The notes below the pieces were generated by a model. It made no database searches, was not told the DNA's origin, and worked only from the letters and a program-made list of their open reading frames with translations. From NCBI GenBank assembly GCA_023423995.1, contig JAFAEL010000249.1, positions 1-24,532 of the forward strand: DNA of 24,532 bases, written 5' to 3'. The position numbers were made by a program, and so were the translations under genes. The stretch is from Pseudomonadota bacterium. GTDB lineage: Bacteria; Pseudomonadota; Alphaproteobacteria; Rhizobiales; Beijerinckiaceae. This document shows positions 1 through 6,351 of this stretch, in pieces. The stretch's first letter is position 1; the number at the start of each line of letters is the position of its first letter.

Positions 1-1069
1 GCTCGACCTTCTCCAGGAAGCCGTTCGTCTCGAGCATCGCCACGATGCTCTTGCGGGCCGCTTCCCGGCTCTCGCCCTCCAGGTGCGACAGGACCAGCTT
101 CGCCTCGGCCTGCGTTTCGGCGGACAAGCCGTCCCAGAACGCATCGTTGTCGAGGATGCGGATCTCCGCGGCCGGACCGAGCACGTTCACGGGCGCGAGA
201 TCGTGCCGCCGCCCGACCTCGAAGTCGTTGAAATCATGGGCCGGCGTGATCTTCACGGCGCCGGTGCCCTTCTCCGGATCCGAGTACTCGTCCGCCACGA
301 TGGGGATCGCGCGGCCGACGAGCGGCAGGATGGCCCGCTTGCCGACGAGGTCGGCATAGCGTTCGTCGTCCGGGTGCACCGCGACCGCGACGTCGCCGAG
401 CATCGTCTCCGGGCGCGTCGTCGCGACCGTGATGAAGCGATCCGGCTCCCCCTCGATCGGGTAGCGGATGTACCAGAGGTTCCCCTTCGTCTCGACCTGC
501 TGGACCTCGAGGTCCGAGATCGCAGTGCCGAAGGCGGGGTCCCAGTTCACCAGCCGCTTGTCGCGGTAGATGTAGCCGTCGCGGTGCAGGTCGACGAAGA
601 CCTTGAGGACCGCCCGCGACAGGCCCTCGTCCATCGTGAAGCGCTCGCGCGACCAGTCGCAGGACGCGCCGAGCCGCTTCAGCTGGCTGACGATGGTCCC
701 GCCGGACTCCTCCTTCCACTCCCAGACGCGCCGGACGAATTCCTCGCGACCGAGATCCCGCCGCTGGATCTGCTTCTCGGCCAGCCGACGCTCCACGACC
801 ATCTGGGTCGCGATGCCGGCGTGATCCATTCCAGGCTGCCAGAGGACATCCCGCCCCCGCATGCGCTGGTAGCGGCAGAGCACGTCCTGCAGCGTGTTGT
901 TGAGGGCGTGCCCCATGTGGAGCGAGCCCGTGACGTTCGGCGGCGGGATGACGATGCAATAGGGCTCGGCGCCCTGGCGGTCGGGGCGGCCAGCCTTGAA
1001 CGCATCAGCCTCCTCCCATCGCCGTGCGATGCGGGCCTCGACGGCGGCGGGGTCGAAGGTCTTGTCCAT
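1..1069 (-). CDS. valS: Valine--tRNA ligase, N-terminal part (3' end beyond window)
   Basis: Cytosolic class I aminoacyl-tRNA synthetase that charges tRNA-Val and hydrolyses mischarged Thr-tRNA. The reading frame begins at ATG 1069 and stays open to the left edge, giving about the first 356 residues of a protein that is usually 900 or more. Visible motifs are [13 protein letters not shown], with the HIGH-type signature HMGH at residues 51-54, and [10 protein letters not shown] at residues 217-226, the hallmark of the CP1 editing domain. The KMSKS loop and anticodon-binding domain lie outside the window. The gene follows popZ by about 110 bp on the same strand, an order common in Rhizobiales. 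Identification is secure; only the C-terminus is unseen. Confidence 0.97.
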   Translation of the reverse strand, partial: MDKTFDPAAVEARIARRWEEADAFKAGRPDRQGAEPYCIVIPPPNVTGSLHMGHALNNTLQDVLCRYQRMRGRDVLWQPGMDHAGIATQMVVERRLAEKQIQRRDLGREEFVRRVWEWKEESGGTIVSQLKRLGASCDWSRERFTMDEGLSRAVLKVFVDLHRDGYIYRDKRLVNWDPAFGTAISDLEVQQVETKGNLWYIRYPIEGEPDRFITVATTRPETMLGDVAVAVHPDDERYADLVGKRAILPLVGRAIPIVADEYSDPEKGTGAVKITPAHDFNDFEVGRRHDLAPVNVLGPAAEIRILDNDAFWDGLSAETQAEAKLVLSHLEGESREAARKSIVAMLETNGFLEKVE

Positions 1070-1181
1070 GATCTGCGCGTGACGTCCTGAATTGCCCGGG
1101 CGGAGCCGCAGGGTTTCAGGGGGCTTTGGAGCGCCCGCCGGGCTTCGTCAACCGCTGCCCGGCCGCCGCGCGGGCGGGAGG

Positions 1182-1781
1182 TCAGTTCCGTCCGCGAGCG
1201 ACCCGCTCGATCTCCGCCCGGACGAGCCGCTCCACCAGGGGCGGCAGGTTGTCGTCGAGCCACATCTTGAGCATCGGCTTGAGCATCTCCTTCACGAGAT
1301 CCTCGAGCGTCCGGGCGTTCCGGTTCAACACCGTGTGCGAGAGCATGTTGAAGGCCTGTCCGACGGACGCGCCCGCGGCGCTGGACAGGAGTTCCTCGGT
1401 GATCGCCTGAGCCTCGACCCGGGCCGGCTCGGGGGGCTGAGCGGCGGCCTTCACGGCGGCCGCAAGGGGACGCGCCGGCTCGGGCTGGACCAGGCTGGGC
1501 GATTCCTGCTCGACCGGATCGTTGCTGAACACGACTTCCGGAACCGCGATCTCGAGATCGGGAAGGGCTTGCGGCAGCGGCTCTGGCTCGACCACCGGCT
1601 CCGCCTCGGAAGCGACGGTCACCGGGTCCGAGAGTTCGAGCACCTCGGCCTCGCCGTCGGGGTGCTCCGACCCGGCCCCTGCCTCCTTCGGAAGGTCCTG
1701 GTCCTCCGCGATGATGCGCCGGATCGAGGCGAGGATCTCCTCCATCGACGGTTCTTGCGTCTTGGCGCTCGCCGCACTCAT
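1182..1781 (-). CDS. popZ: PopZ-family (DUF2497) polar organizing protein
   Basis: Protein of 199 residues with the two conserved blocks of the DUF2497/PopZ family. The N-terminal block is EPSMEEILASIRRIIAED (about residues 10-27). The C-terminal helical region (about 155-198) contains LVKEMLKPMLKMWLDDNLPPLVERLV. Between them lies a proline- and acid-rich, probably disordered stretch, as in Caulobacter PopZ. In that family the C-terminal helices drive self-assembly into a polar matrix and the N-terminal helix binds clients such as ParB. ATG 1781 is preferred over an adjacent upstream TTG. The family call is strong. Polar chromosome anchoring in this organism is inferred from homology. It lies between tolC and valS, the typical position in Rhizobiales. 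Confidence 0.9.
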   Translation of the reverse strand: MSAASAKTQEPSMEEILASIRRIIAEDQDLPKEAGAGSEHPDGEAEVLELSDPVTVASEAEPVVEPEPLPQALPDLEIAVPEVVFSNDPVEQESPSLVQPEPARPLAAAVKAAAQPPEPARVEAQAITEELLSSAAGASVGQAFNMLSHTVLNRNARTLEDLVKEMLKPMLKMWLDDNLPPLVERLVRAEIERVARGRN

Positions 1782-1837
1782 CAAAAAGCCCAGTCTAGGT
1801 GAGCGCCGCCGGAGGAATCATCGGCTGACGCCCCGAC

Positions 1838-1866
1838 ACTATCCTCAGGCCGAATCGGGGGATCAA
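1838..1866 (-). promoter_or_regulatory. Candidate promoter for popZ
   Basis: On the minus strand, TTGATC (1861-1866) is separated by 17 bp from GATAGT (1838-1843), a fair match to the housekeeping sigma -35 and -10 elements, about 57 bp upstream of the popZ start. It lies in the 119-bp gap between tolC and popZ. If used, popZ-valS can be transcribed independently of tolC. Seen only as a motif match. Confidence 0.35.
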
Positions 1867-1900
1867 GCGATCCGATCGCCCGGCCACAGGCTATTCGGCG

Positions 1901-3310
1901 TCAGCGGCCGTCCGGCGTCCGCAGGCCCCAGGGCAGATCCTTCACCTGGTCGAAATGCTGCTTGGCGCTGTAGAGGGTCGTCCTCAGGCCGAGGGATTGG
2001 GCGCTCAGGCGCCCGATCGACTGCACGACCGAGAAGGAAGCGACCACGCGGTCGCGCTGCGCGGTGATCAGGTTCACGCGCGCGTTCAGCAGTTCCTGCT
2101 GCTGGTTGAGGACGTCGAGCGTGGTGCGCTGGCCGACGCGGGCCTCCTCGCGCACGCCCGTCAGCGCGACCTCAGCCGCAGCCACCTGCGCCTGCGCGGC
2201 CTGGACGGTGGCCTTGGCCGACTCGAGCTGCCCCCAGGACGAGATCACGGCCGCCCTCACCGAGTCACGGGTCGACTCGGCCTCGATGCGGCGCTGCCCG
2301 GCCGTCTCCTTTGCCTGGCGAACGCGGGCATAGACCTCGCCGCCGGTATAGATCGGGACGCTGATCTGCCCGGCGATGGCCGCCGAGGTGGTCTGGTCGC
2401 CCGGGAAGGACGTCTCGAAGGCCTGGTTGAACTGCCCGACCACGTTCAGCGTGGGAGCCAGTTCGCCTTCCGTGACCTTCACCTGCAACTCGGCCACATC
2501 GACCGCGTGCAGGGCCGAGATCACGGCCGGGTGCTCCTCGAGCCCGATCTGCACGGCGGCAGCGAGCGTGCGGGGAACGAGCCGGTCGATGGGACGGCCG
2601 GGCGCGAGCTGGCGCGGCTCCACACCGACGACCTGGCGGTAGACGGCGATCGACGTCTGAAGGTTGCCTTCCGCGACGCTGACCTGCGACCGGGCAGCCG
2701 CGAGGCGCGACTCGGCCTGCGCGACGTCGGTCCGGGTCACCTCGCCCACGTTGAAGCGATCGCGCGTCTGGCGGAGCTGCTCTTCGAGCACCTCGACGTT
2801 GTTGCGCTGCAGATCCAGGATGGCCGTGTCGCGCAACACGTTCATGTAGGACTGCGCGCCGTTGAAGAGCGTCGTCTGCTCCGTGTTGCGCAGCGTCTCG
2901 CGCGCCCCAAAGACCTGCGACTCGGCCTGCCGGACCGAATTGGCCGTCCGGAACCCGTTGAAGAGATTCTGAGTGACCGTGATGCCGAGGGAGCCTGGGA
3001 ACAGGTCCCGCCGGAAGTCCGCGTTGCCGCCGAGAATCGACGTGTTCGTCACGCCGGTGGAATAGGTCGTCCCCAGCGAGCCGCTGGCCGTGACGCTCGG
3101 CCGATAGCCGGACAGCGCACGCGGAACGTTCTCGTCGGTCGCCCGGACTGCCGCCCGCTGCGCATCGAGGCCAGGATTGCCGGCATAGGCGCGCGCCAGC
3201 GCGCTATCCAGCGTCTCGGCGTTAACGGCTGCAGCCCCGGCGAGCGAGACGGCCACCGCCATCGCACTCCGCTGCAAATGCCGGCAATATCTTGATTTCT
3301 GTCGTGCCAC
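1901..3310 (-). CDS. tolC: TolC-family outer membrane efflux protein
   Basis: Protein of 469 residues, the usual size for TolC, the trimeric outer-membrane channel used by type I secretion and RND efflux systems. A basic N-terminus, a hydrophobic core and a cleavage site near VNA|ETL (about residue 31) form a signal peptide. Two OEP repeats follow, with characteristic ETLDSALARAYAGNPGL, GYRPSVTASGSLG, and a second-repeat ALTGVREEARVGQRTTLDVLNQQQELLNARV. The first available start is GTG 3310, with an in-frame stop just upstream (3323-3325). ATG 3262 is possible but would remove the charged signal-peptide n-region. It is followed by popZ and preceded by pcm on the same strand. No inner-membrane or adaptor efflux partner is encoded nearby. 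Confidence 0.94.
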   Translation of the reverse strand: MARQKSRYCRHLQRSAMAVAVSLAGAAAVNAETLDSALARAYAGNPGLDAQRAAVRATDENVPRALSGYRPSVTASGSLGTTYSTGVTNTSILGGNADFRRDLFPGSLGITVTQNLFNGFRTANSVRQAESQVFGARETLRNTEQTTLFNGAQSYMNVLRDTAILDLQRNNVEVLEEQLRQTRDRFNVGEVTRTDVAQAESRLAAARSQVSVAEGNLQTSIAVYRQVVGVEPRQLAPGRPIDRLVPRTLAAAVQIGLEEHPAVISALHAVDVAELQVKVTEGELAPTLNVVGQFNQAFETSFPGDQTTSAAIAGQISVPIYTGGEVYARVRQAKETAGQRRIEAESTRDSVRAAVISSWGQLESAKATVQAAQAQVAAAEVALTGVREEARVGQRTTLDVLNQQQELLNARVNLITAQRDRVVASFSVVQSIGRLSAQSLGLRTTLYSAKQHFDQVKDLPWGLRTPDGR

Positions 3311-3477
3311 GCTTTGCCCGCTTTAGCGGCCGAGCCACCCTTTAGAGAAAGCGCGACGCCGCTTCCCATTCGTACCTGCTAAGAAGGCTGGAGAAAACGG
3401 CCCGACGCTCACCGGAAAGCCGTTTCCGACCGCACTGCCGCAAAAAGGCGACAGTTCAGAAGCGCGTCGCCGGCCTG

Positions 3478-4134
3478 CTAGAATTGGAAAGCCGGCTCGG
3501 CCCTGAAGGCGGGAAGCACAGGCGCCGCCGCATCGAACAGGCGCCGCCGGCCGAAGCCCTGCGCCGCGCGGACGTAGATGACGGCATGGCACGCCGCCCC
3601 GTGCCGCTCGAGGCAGACGAGCCGGCCGCCGTCCTTCAGCTGCGCCAGCAGACCGTCTGGCCGCCGCTCGACTGCGCCGTTGATCATGATGACGTCGAAG
3701 GGGCCCTTGCCGGGACAGCCTTCGTCCAGAGGCCCCGTCACGACCTCGATCGTGGTGGCGATGAGGGATGCCCGCGCGGCATCCGCGAGCGCCTGATCCG
3801 ACTCGAGCGCCACGACGTTCGCGCCCAGGGTCGACATGACCTGCGCGACGTAGCCGCGACCGGTCGCGACGTCGAGTGCAGCGATTCCGGGCTCGATCTC
3901 GAGTTCCTGAAGGAGCCTCCCGACCACCATCGGCTGCAGCATCCAACGGACTTCGCCGCCCTCGGCCGAAACCCGGACGTTCTGGTCGAGATAGGCGAAC
4001 GCGGCCTGGTCCTCCGGAAGGAACTGCTCCCTCGGGATCTGGCCCATGGCGGCGAGCACAGCGCGGTCGGTGATATCGAACGTGCGCAACTGGTTATCGA
4101 CCATGTTGCGGCGCGCGCGAGCGAAATCCAGCAT
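3478..4134 (-). CDS. pcm: Protein-L-isoaspartate O-methyltransferase family protein (divergent)
   Basis: Protein of 218 residues starting at ATG 4134, matching the PCMT family in length and layout: N-terminal FARARRNMVDNQLRTFDITD, then LPED.AAFAYLDQNV, then the SAM-binding loop ALDVATGRGYVAQVMSTLG (about residues 87-105) and an acidic strand end (VALESD). Canonical enzymes repair isoaspartyl residues in aged proteins. The conserved TISxPH/Y segment before the SAM loop is replaced here by VRWMLQPMVVGRLL, so the usual Ser/Thr of the substrate pocket is absent. The family is clear, but isoaspartyl repair activity is uncertain. Location directly upstream of tolC is standard in Rhizobiales. Confidence 0.8.
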   Translation of the reverse strand: MLDFARARRNMVDNQLRTFDITDRAVLAAMGQIPREQFLPEDQAAFAYLDQNVRVSAEGGEVRWMLQPMVVGRLLQELEIEPGIAALDVATGRGYVAQVMSTLGANVVALESDQALADAARASLIATTIEVVTGPLDEGCPGKGPFDVIMINGAVERRPDGLLAQLKDGGRLVCLERHGAACHAVIYVRAAQGFGRRRLFDAAAPVLPAFRAEPAFQF

Positions 4135-4144
4135 CCCGTTTCGT

Positions 4145-4178
4145 TCCCGGAGACGAACCCTGCCGGGCTTCTCCGGGA
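4145..4178 (-). repeat. 9-bp perfect inverted repeat in the pcm leader
   Basis: TCCCGGAGA (4145-4153) and its exact complement TCTCCGGGA (4170-4178) are separated by 16 nt and end 11 bp before the pcm ATG. In the transcript this would form a stable hairpin close to the ribosome binding region. It might influence pcm translation or end read-through from tRNA-Cys, though no U-tract follows. Confidence 0.45.
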
Positions 4179-4288
4179 TCGCGCGGAGAAACGCAAGCTG
4201 ACCGGAACGGTCGGCGAACACCCGAGCGGGGAACCCAGACAGCCGCGCGAGGACCGAACGGCGCGGAGATCGATGAATGTCTGGAAGG

Positions 4289-4362
4289 TGGAGGCCTCGC
4301 CCGGAATCGAACCGGGGTGCAAGGATTTGCAGTCCTCTGCGTAACCACTCCGCCACGAGGCC
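4289..4362 (-). tRNA. tRNA-Cys (GCA)
   Basis: On the minus strand the 74-nt molecule folds as a cloverleaf. The acceptor stem GGCCTCG/CGAGGCC has discriminator U and an encoded CCA (4289-4291). The anticodon arm GAGGA/TCCTT has loop CTGCAAA, giving anticodon GCA. The T-arm CCGGG-TTCGATT-CCCGG type sequence is present as CCCCGGTTCGATTCCGGG. It lies 154 bp upstream of pcm and is transcribed in the same direction, divergent from tRNA-Asn. Confidence 0.97.
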
Positions 4363-4376
4363 GCCGGAGAGACGCC

Positions 4377-4404
4377 CCTATACCGCTATGGTGGAAAAGA
4401 GCAA
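4377..4404 (-). promoter_or_regulatory. Promoter for tRNA-Cys
   Basis: On the minus strand TTGCTC (4399-4404), a 16-bp spacer and TATAGG (4377-4382) lie 15 bp upstream of the mature tRNA 5' end. That places the transcription start about 7-8 nt before the tRNA, a normal short 5' leader for RNase P processing. Confidence 0.6.
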
Positions 4405-4484
4405 CCGCCCAGGCGCCGAACGGAAGGCAAAGCGAGAAATTCCGCTCCGAACTGTCGCAGATTGTGGAAATGAGCGCGAAGCGC

Positions 4485-4511
4485 TTGCACGCTGCGCTCC
4501 CGGTGTATATG
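4485..4511 (+). promoter_or_regulatory. Candidate promoter for tRNA-Asn
   Basis: TTGCAC (4485-4490) and TATATG (4506-4511) with a 15-bp spacer end 13 bp before the mature tRNA-Asn 5' end. The -10 and its distance are good. The spacer is short, so the -35 assignment is less certain. Confidence 0.45.
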
Positions 4512-4524
4512 CCGTCCCCACTGA

Positions 4525-4599
4525 TCCGCGGTAGCTCAGTGGTAGAGCAGCCGGCTGTTAACCGGCTGGTCGTAGGTTCGAATCCTACCCGCGGAGCCA
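4525..4599 (+). tRNA. tRNA-Asn (GTT)
   Basis: A 75-nt cloverleaf. The acceptor stem TCCGCGG/CCGCGGA has discriminator G and encoded CCA (4597-4599). The D-arm is GCTCAGTGGTAGAGC. The anticodon stem GCCGG/CCGGC has loop CTGTTAA, giving anticodon GTT. The T-arm GTAGG-TTCGAAT-CCTAC is intact. It is divergent from tRNA-Cys with 162 bp between them. No duplicated 3' end or integrase gene suggests use as an integration site. Confidence 0.97.
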
Positions 4600-4618
4600 G
4601 CCTGAACATCGTCAGGCT
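4599..4618 (+). terminator. Hairpin terminator after tRNA-Asn
   Basis: AGCCTGA (4599-4605), loop ACATCG, and TCAGGCT (4612-4618) form a perfect 7-bp stem at the tRNA 3' end, followed by a pyrimidine-rich run (CTCCTCTTC). The U content is modest, but position and stem suit an intrinsic terminator. The following stretch to 4778 has no gene I can support. Confidence 0.6.
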
Positions 4619-4790
4619 CTCCTCTTCACACAATCTGCCCTTCTCCTGATCTCCGCCGCACGATCCTGCGTGAGTTCGATTGCGGTCGCTGCAGTTTCTG
4701 TGGTCAACGCCATTCGGAACCCGTTCAGGCGCGAGATGATTTGCTGATCCATGCAGATCGGCCCTGAAGCGGGCCATGAAGGAGAGGACC

Positions 4791-5144
4791 ATGAGAGGAT
4801 TCGGGCCGAGTCGCCTGAAGATTGCGCTCAGCGCGCTTGCCATCGCGGGTTCGGCGATGCTGGCGGCTGCTCCGGCGCAGGCCCAGTACGGTGGCGGCGG
4901 CTATGGCGGCGGCGGCTATGGCGGCGGCTATGATCGCCCGCGCCGGGACGACTTCGACGGCCCGCGCCGCGGCGGCGGGTATGCCCGCGGAAGCTTCGCC
5001 CAGAGCTGCCGCGATATCCAGCAGGACGGTCCCTACCTTTCGGCGACCTGCCGGATGCGTGGCGGCGGCTGGCGGCCGTCGCGTATCGACACGCGCAGCT
5101 GCCGCAGCATCGGAAACAACAACGGCCGGCTCGCCTGCGAGTAA
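4791..5144 (+). CDS. Small secreted glycine-rich protein with CVNH-like C-terminal domain
   Basis: Protein of 117 residues. Start ATG 4791 is chosen because AAGGAGAGG lies just upstream (4779-4787); an in-frame ATG at 4776 lacks this. Residues 1-31 form a signal peptide ending AQA. Residues 33-48 are a tyrosine-punctuated glycine repeat (YGGGG, YGGGG, YGGGY), encoded by a short GGC-rich tandem repeat at 4890-4931. Residues 67-117 resemble one half of a CyanoVirin-N homology domain: SC..I...GPYLSATC, then SRIDTRSC..I.NNNGRLAC, with cysteines 73, 87, 104 and 116. CVNH domains are often carbohydrate-binding, but the ligand here is unknown. It stands alone between tRNA-Asn and convergent argC. 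Confidence 0.78.
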   Translation: MRGFGPSRLKIALSALAIAGSAMLAAAPAQAQYGGGGYGGGGYGGGYDRPRRDDFDGPRRGGGYARGSFAQSCRDIQQDGPYLSATCRMRGGGWRPSRIDTRSCRSIGNNNGRLACE

Positions 5145-5153
5145 GCCGGCGAC

Positions 5154-5177
5154 GGCTCGCTCCGCCGGGAGCGGGCC
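5154..5177. terminator. Hairpin between convergent CVNH-like gene and argC
   Basis: GGCTCGCTCC (5154-5163), loop GCCG, GGAGCGGGCC (5168-5177) make a 10-bp stem with one G-U pair in the 46-bp gap between two convergent genes. There is no U-tract on either strand, so it may be a transcript-end stabiliser or a Rho-assisted terminator serving both directions. Confidence 0.5.
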
Positions 5178-5190
5178 GTTCCGAATGGCT

Positions 5191-6129
5191 TCAGGCGGCG
5201 CGAGCGACCGCCTGGGCCGCGAGCCCGAGCATGATCTCGGCGTTCTGGACGGCGGCCCCGGAGGCGCCCTTACCCAGATTGTCGAGGCGGGCGACCAGAA
5301 GCGCCTGACCGACGTCGTCACGGCCGTAGACCCGCAACTCCATCACATCCGTGCCGTTCAGGGCCTCGGGCTCGAGCCTGTCGTCCGGCGAGGACGCGAC
5401 GACCCGCACCTGGCCGCCCGTCGGGTAGTGATTCCGGAGCGCCGTCTCCAGATCCTTGAGCCCCGGCTTCCCAGGCAGCGCGCCCAGATGGAGCGGGATG
5501 GAGACCAGCATCCCCTGCCGGTAGTTTCCGACCGAGGGGATGAAGATCGGCCGCGCCGAGAGCCGCCCATAGGTCTCGATCTCGGGCAGGTGCTTGTGCG
5601 CGAAACCGAGCCCATAGAGCTCGAACGAAGGACCGTGCCCCCCTTCGAAGGCCTCGATCATCTGCCGGCCGCCGCCCGAATAGCCGGACACGGCATTGAC
5701 CGAGAGCGGATGATCCGCGGGCAACAGCCCCGCATCGACGAGCGGCCGGACGAGCGCGATGGCGCCGGTCGAGTAGCAACCGGGATTCGAGACCTTCCGG
5801 GCGGAGGCGATCGCCTCGGCTTGCCCCTTTGCCATCTCGGCAAAGCCATAGGTCCAGTCCGGCGCGACGCGGTGGGCCGTGCTGGCGTCGAGGATGCGCG
5901 GCGCCTTGTCTCCGAGTTCGCCGGCAAGCGCCACGGCCTCCTTCGCGGCGGCGTCCGGCAGGCAGAGGATCACGAGGTCGACCCCGGCCATCATGGCCTT
6001 GCGGGCAGCCGGGTCCTTCCGCCGCTCGGGGTCGATACTGCGGATCTCGAGATCCGCCCGGCCCTCGAGGCGCTCGCGGATGCCGAGCCCCGTCGTCCCG
6101 GCTTCACCGTCGATAAAGACCGACTTCAT
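5191..6129 (-). CDS. argC: N-acetyl-gamma-glutamyl-phosphate reductase (short type)
   Basis: Protein of 312 residues catalysing the NADPH-dependent reduction of N-acetyl-glutamyl-phosphate to the semialdehyde, the third step of arginine biosynthesis (EC 1.2.1.38). The N-terminal Rossmann loop is FIDGEAGTTGLGI. The catalytic cysteine is C118 in SNPGCYSTGAI. The substrate/catalytic histidine region is GFAHKHLPEI (about 175-183). The length fits the shorter ArgC2-type enzymes common in alphaproteobacteria. ATG 6129 has the Shine-Dalgarno sequence GGAGGG 5 nt upstream. The gene lies near rpsI-rplM as in many Rhizobiales, but a divergent DUF29 gene intervenes. A roughly 166-nt leader with an arginine-rich mini-ORF precedes it and suggests arginine-responsive control. 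Confidence 0.96.
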   Translation of the reverse strand: MKSVFIDGEAGTTGLGIRERLEGRADLEIRSIDPERRKDPAARKAMMAGVDLVILCLPDAAAKEAVALAGELGDKAPRILDASTAHRVAPDWTYGFAEMAKGQAEAIASARKVSNPGCYSTGAIALVRPLVDAGLLPADHPLSVNAVSGYSGGGRQMIEAFEGGHGPSFELYGLGFAHKHLPEIETYGRLSARPIFIPSVGNYRQGMLVSIPLHLGALPGKPGLKDLETALRNHYPTGGQVRVVASSPDDRLEPEALNGTDVMELRVYGRDDVGQALLVARLDNLGKGASGAAVQNAEIMLGLAAQAVARAA

Positions 6130-6136
6130 CGCAACC

Positions 6137-6254
6137 CTCCGTGCGGAGCTGCGGGCGCGAGGCGCCCATACATCTGGAAGAAAGAGGCTGCCCGGTAGCC
6201 GGGACAGAGATGTGACCAGCGGGGTTCGTACCCCAACGCGCCAAGGCGTGGCGC
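6137..6254 (-). promoter_or_regulatory. Structured argC leader with five tandem hairpins (candidate attenuator)
   Basis: Reading the minus-strand transcript 5' to 3', five perfect-stem hairpins follow the leader ORF. They are GCGCCA/TGGCGC (6238-6254), GGGG/CCCC (6221-6234), CTG-CCCGG/CCGGG-CAG with a one-base bulge (6188-6207), GGGCGC/GCGCCC (6153-6167) and CTCC/GGAG (6137-6148). The third is followed by the U-rich CCTCTTTCTTCC and is the best terminator candidate. The last sequesters part of the argC Shine-Dalgarno. The leader codons at 6261-6267 can alternatively pair with 6235-6241 (7 bp including a G-U), which would compete with the first hairpin. Stems are seen directly; regulatory function is inferred. 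Confidence 0.45.
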
Positions 6255-6256
6255 TC

Positions 6257-6295
6257 TCAAGCGCGTCGTCGTCGCAGGGCGGCTCGGGTCAACAT
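6257..6295 (-). CDS. Putative arginine leader peptide (12 codons) upstream of argC
   Basis: On the minus strand ATG 6295 opens a 12-codon ORF, MLTRAALRRRRA, ending at TGA 6257-6259. Five of twelve residues are arginine, with four in a row encoded CGA CGA CGA CGC immediately before Ala-stop. The ATG begins 8 bp beyond the -10 box of the argC promoter, so the transcript would be leaderless or nearly so. The first strong leader hairpin starts two bases after the stop codon. This is the architecture of an amino-acid leader peptide that senses charged tRNA by ribosome stalling. Translation is not demonstrated. In GC-rich DNA arginine codons are frequent, so chance must be excluded by conservation. 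Confidence 0.5.
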   Translation of the reverse strand: MLTRAALRRRRA

Positions 6296-6302
6296 GCCGC
6301 GG

Positions 6303-6331
6303 GATATGAGCGCGCGAGCCGCCGCTGTCAA
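6303..6331 (-). promoter_or_regulatory. Promoter for argC
   Basis: On the minus strand the -35 is TTGACA (6326-6331, consensus), the spacer is exactly 17 bp, and the -10 is CATATC (6303-6308). The predicted start is at about 6296, directly at the ATG of the arginine-rich mini-ORF, leaving about 166 nt before the argC ATG. The -35 lies only about 20 bp from the earliest possible DUF29 start on the other strand, so the two genes share a compact regulatory region. Confidence 0.7.
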
Positions 6332-6351
6332 TCGCGGCGGCCGCCGTTGTC

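Noticed and set aside
83..1090. Plus-strand open frame of 335 codons opposite valS
   Set aside because: The minus strand encodes unmistakable ValS motifs ([14 protein letters not shown]). The plus-strand product has no family features.
1955..3295. Plus-strand open frame of 446 codons opposite tolC
   Set aside because: Antisense shadow; TolC signal peptide and repeat structure are on the minus strand.
4289..4599. tRNA pair as a phage or island attachment site
   Set aside because: No integrase, no duplicated tRNA 3' end and no composition change on either side.
4716..4745. GGAAC resembling an EcfG (general stress sigma) -35 before the CVNH-like gene
   Set aside because: At 16-17 bp spacing the downstream sequence reads TGATTT or GATTTG, not the CGTT expected for EcfG promoters, so the match is too weak.
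4890..4931. Tandem GGC-rich repeat considered as a CRISPR or regulatory repeat
   Set aside because: It is in frame and encodes the YGGGG repeats of the secreted protein; no spacers or array structure.
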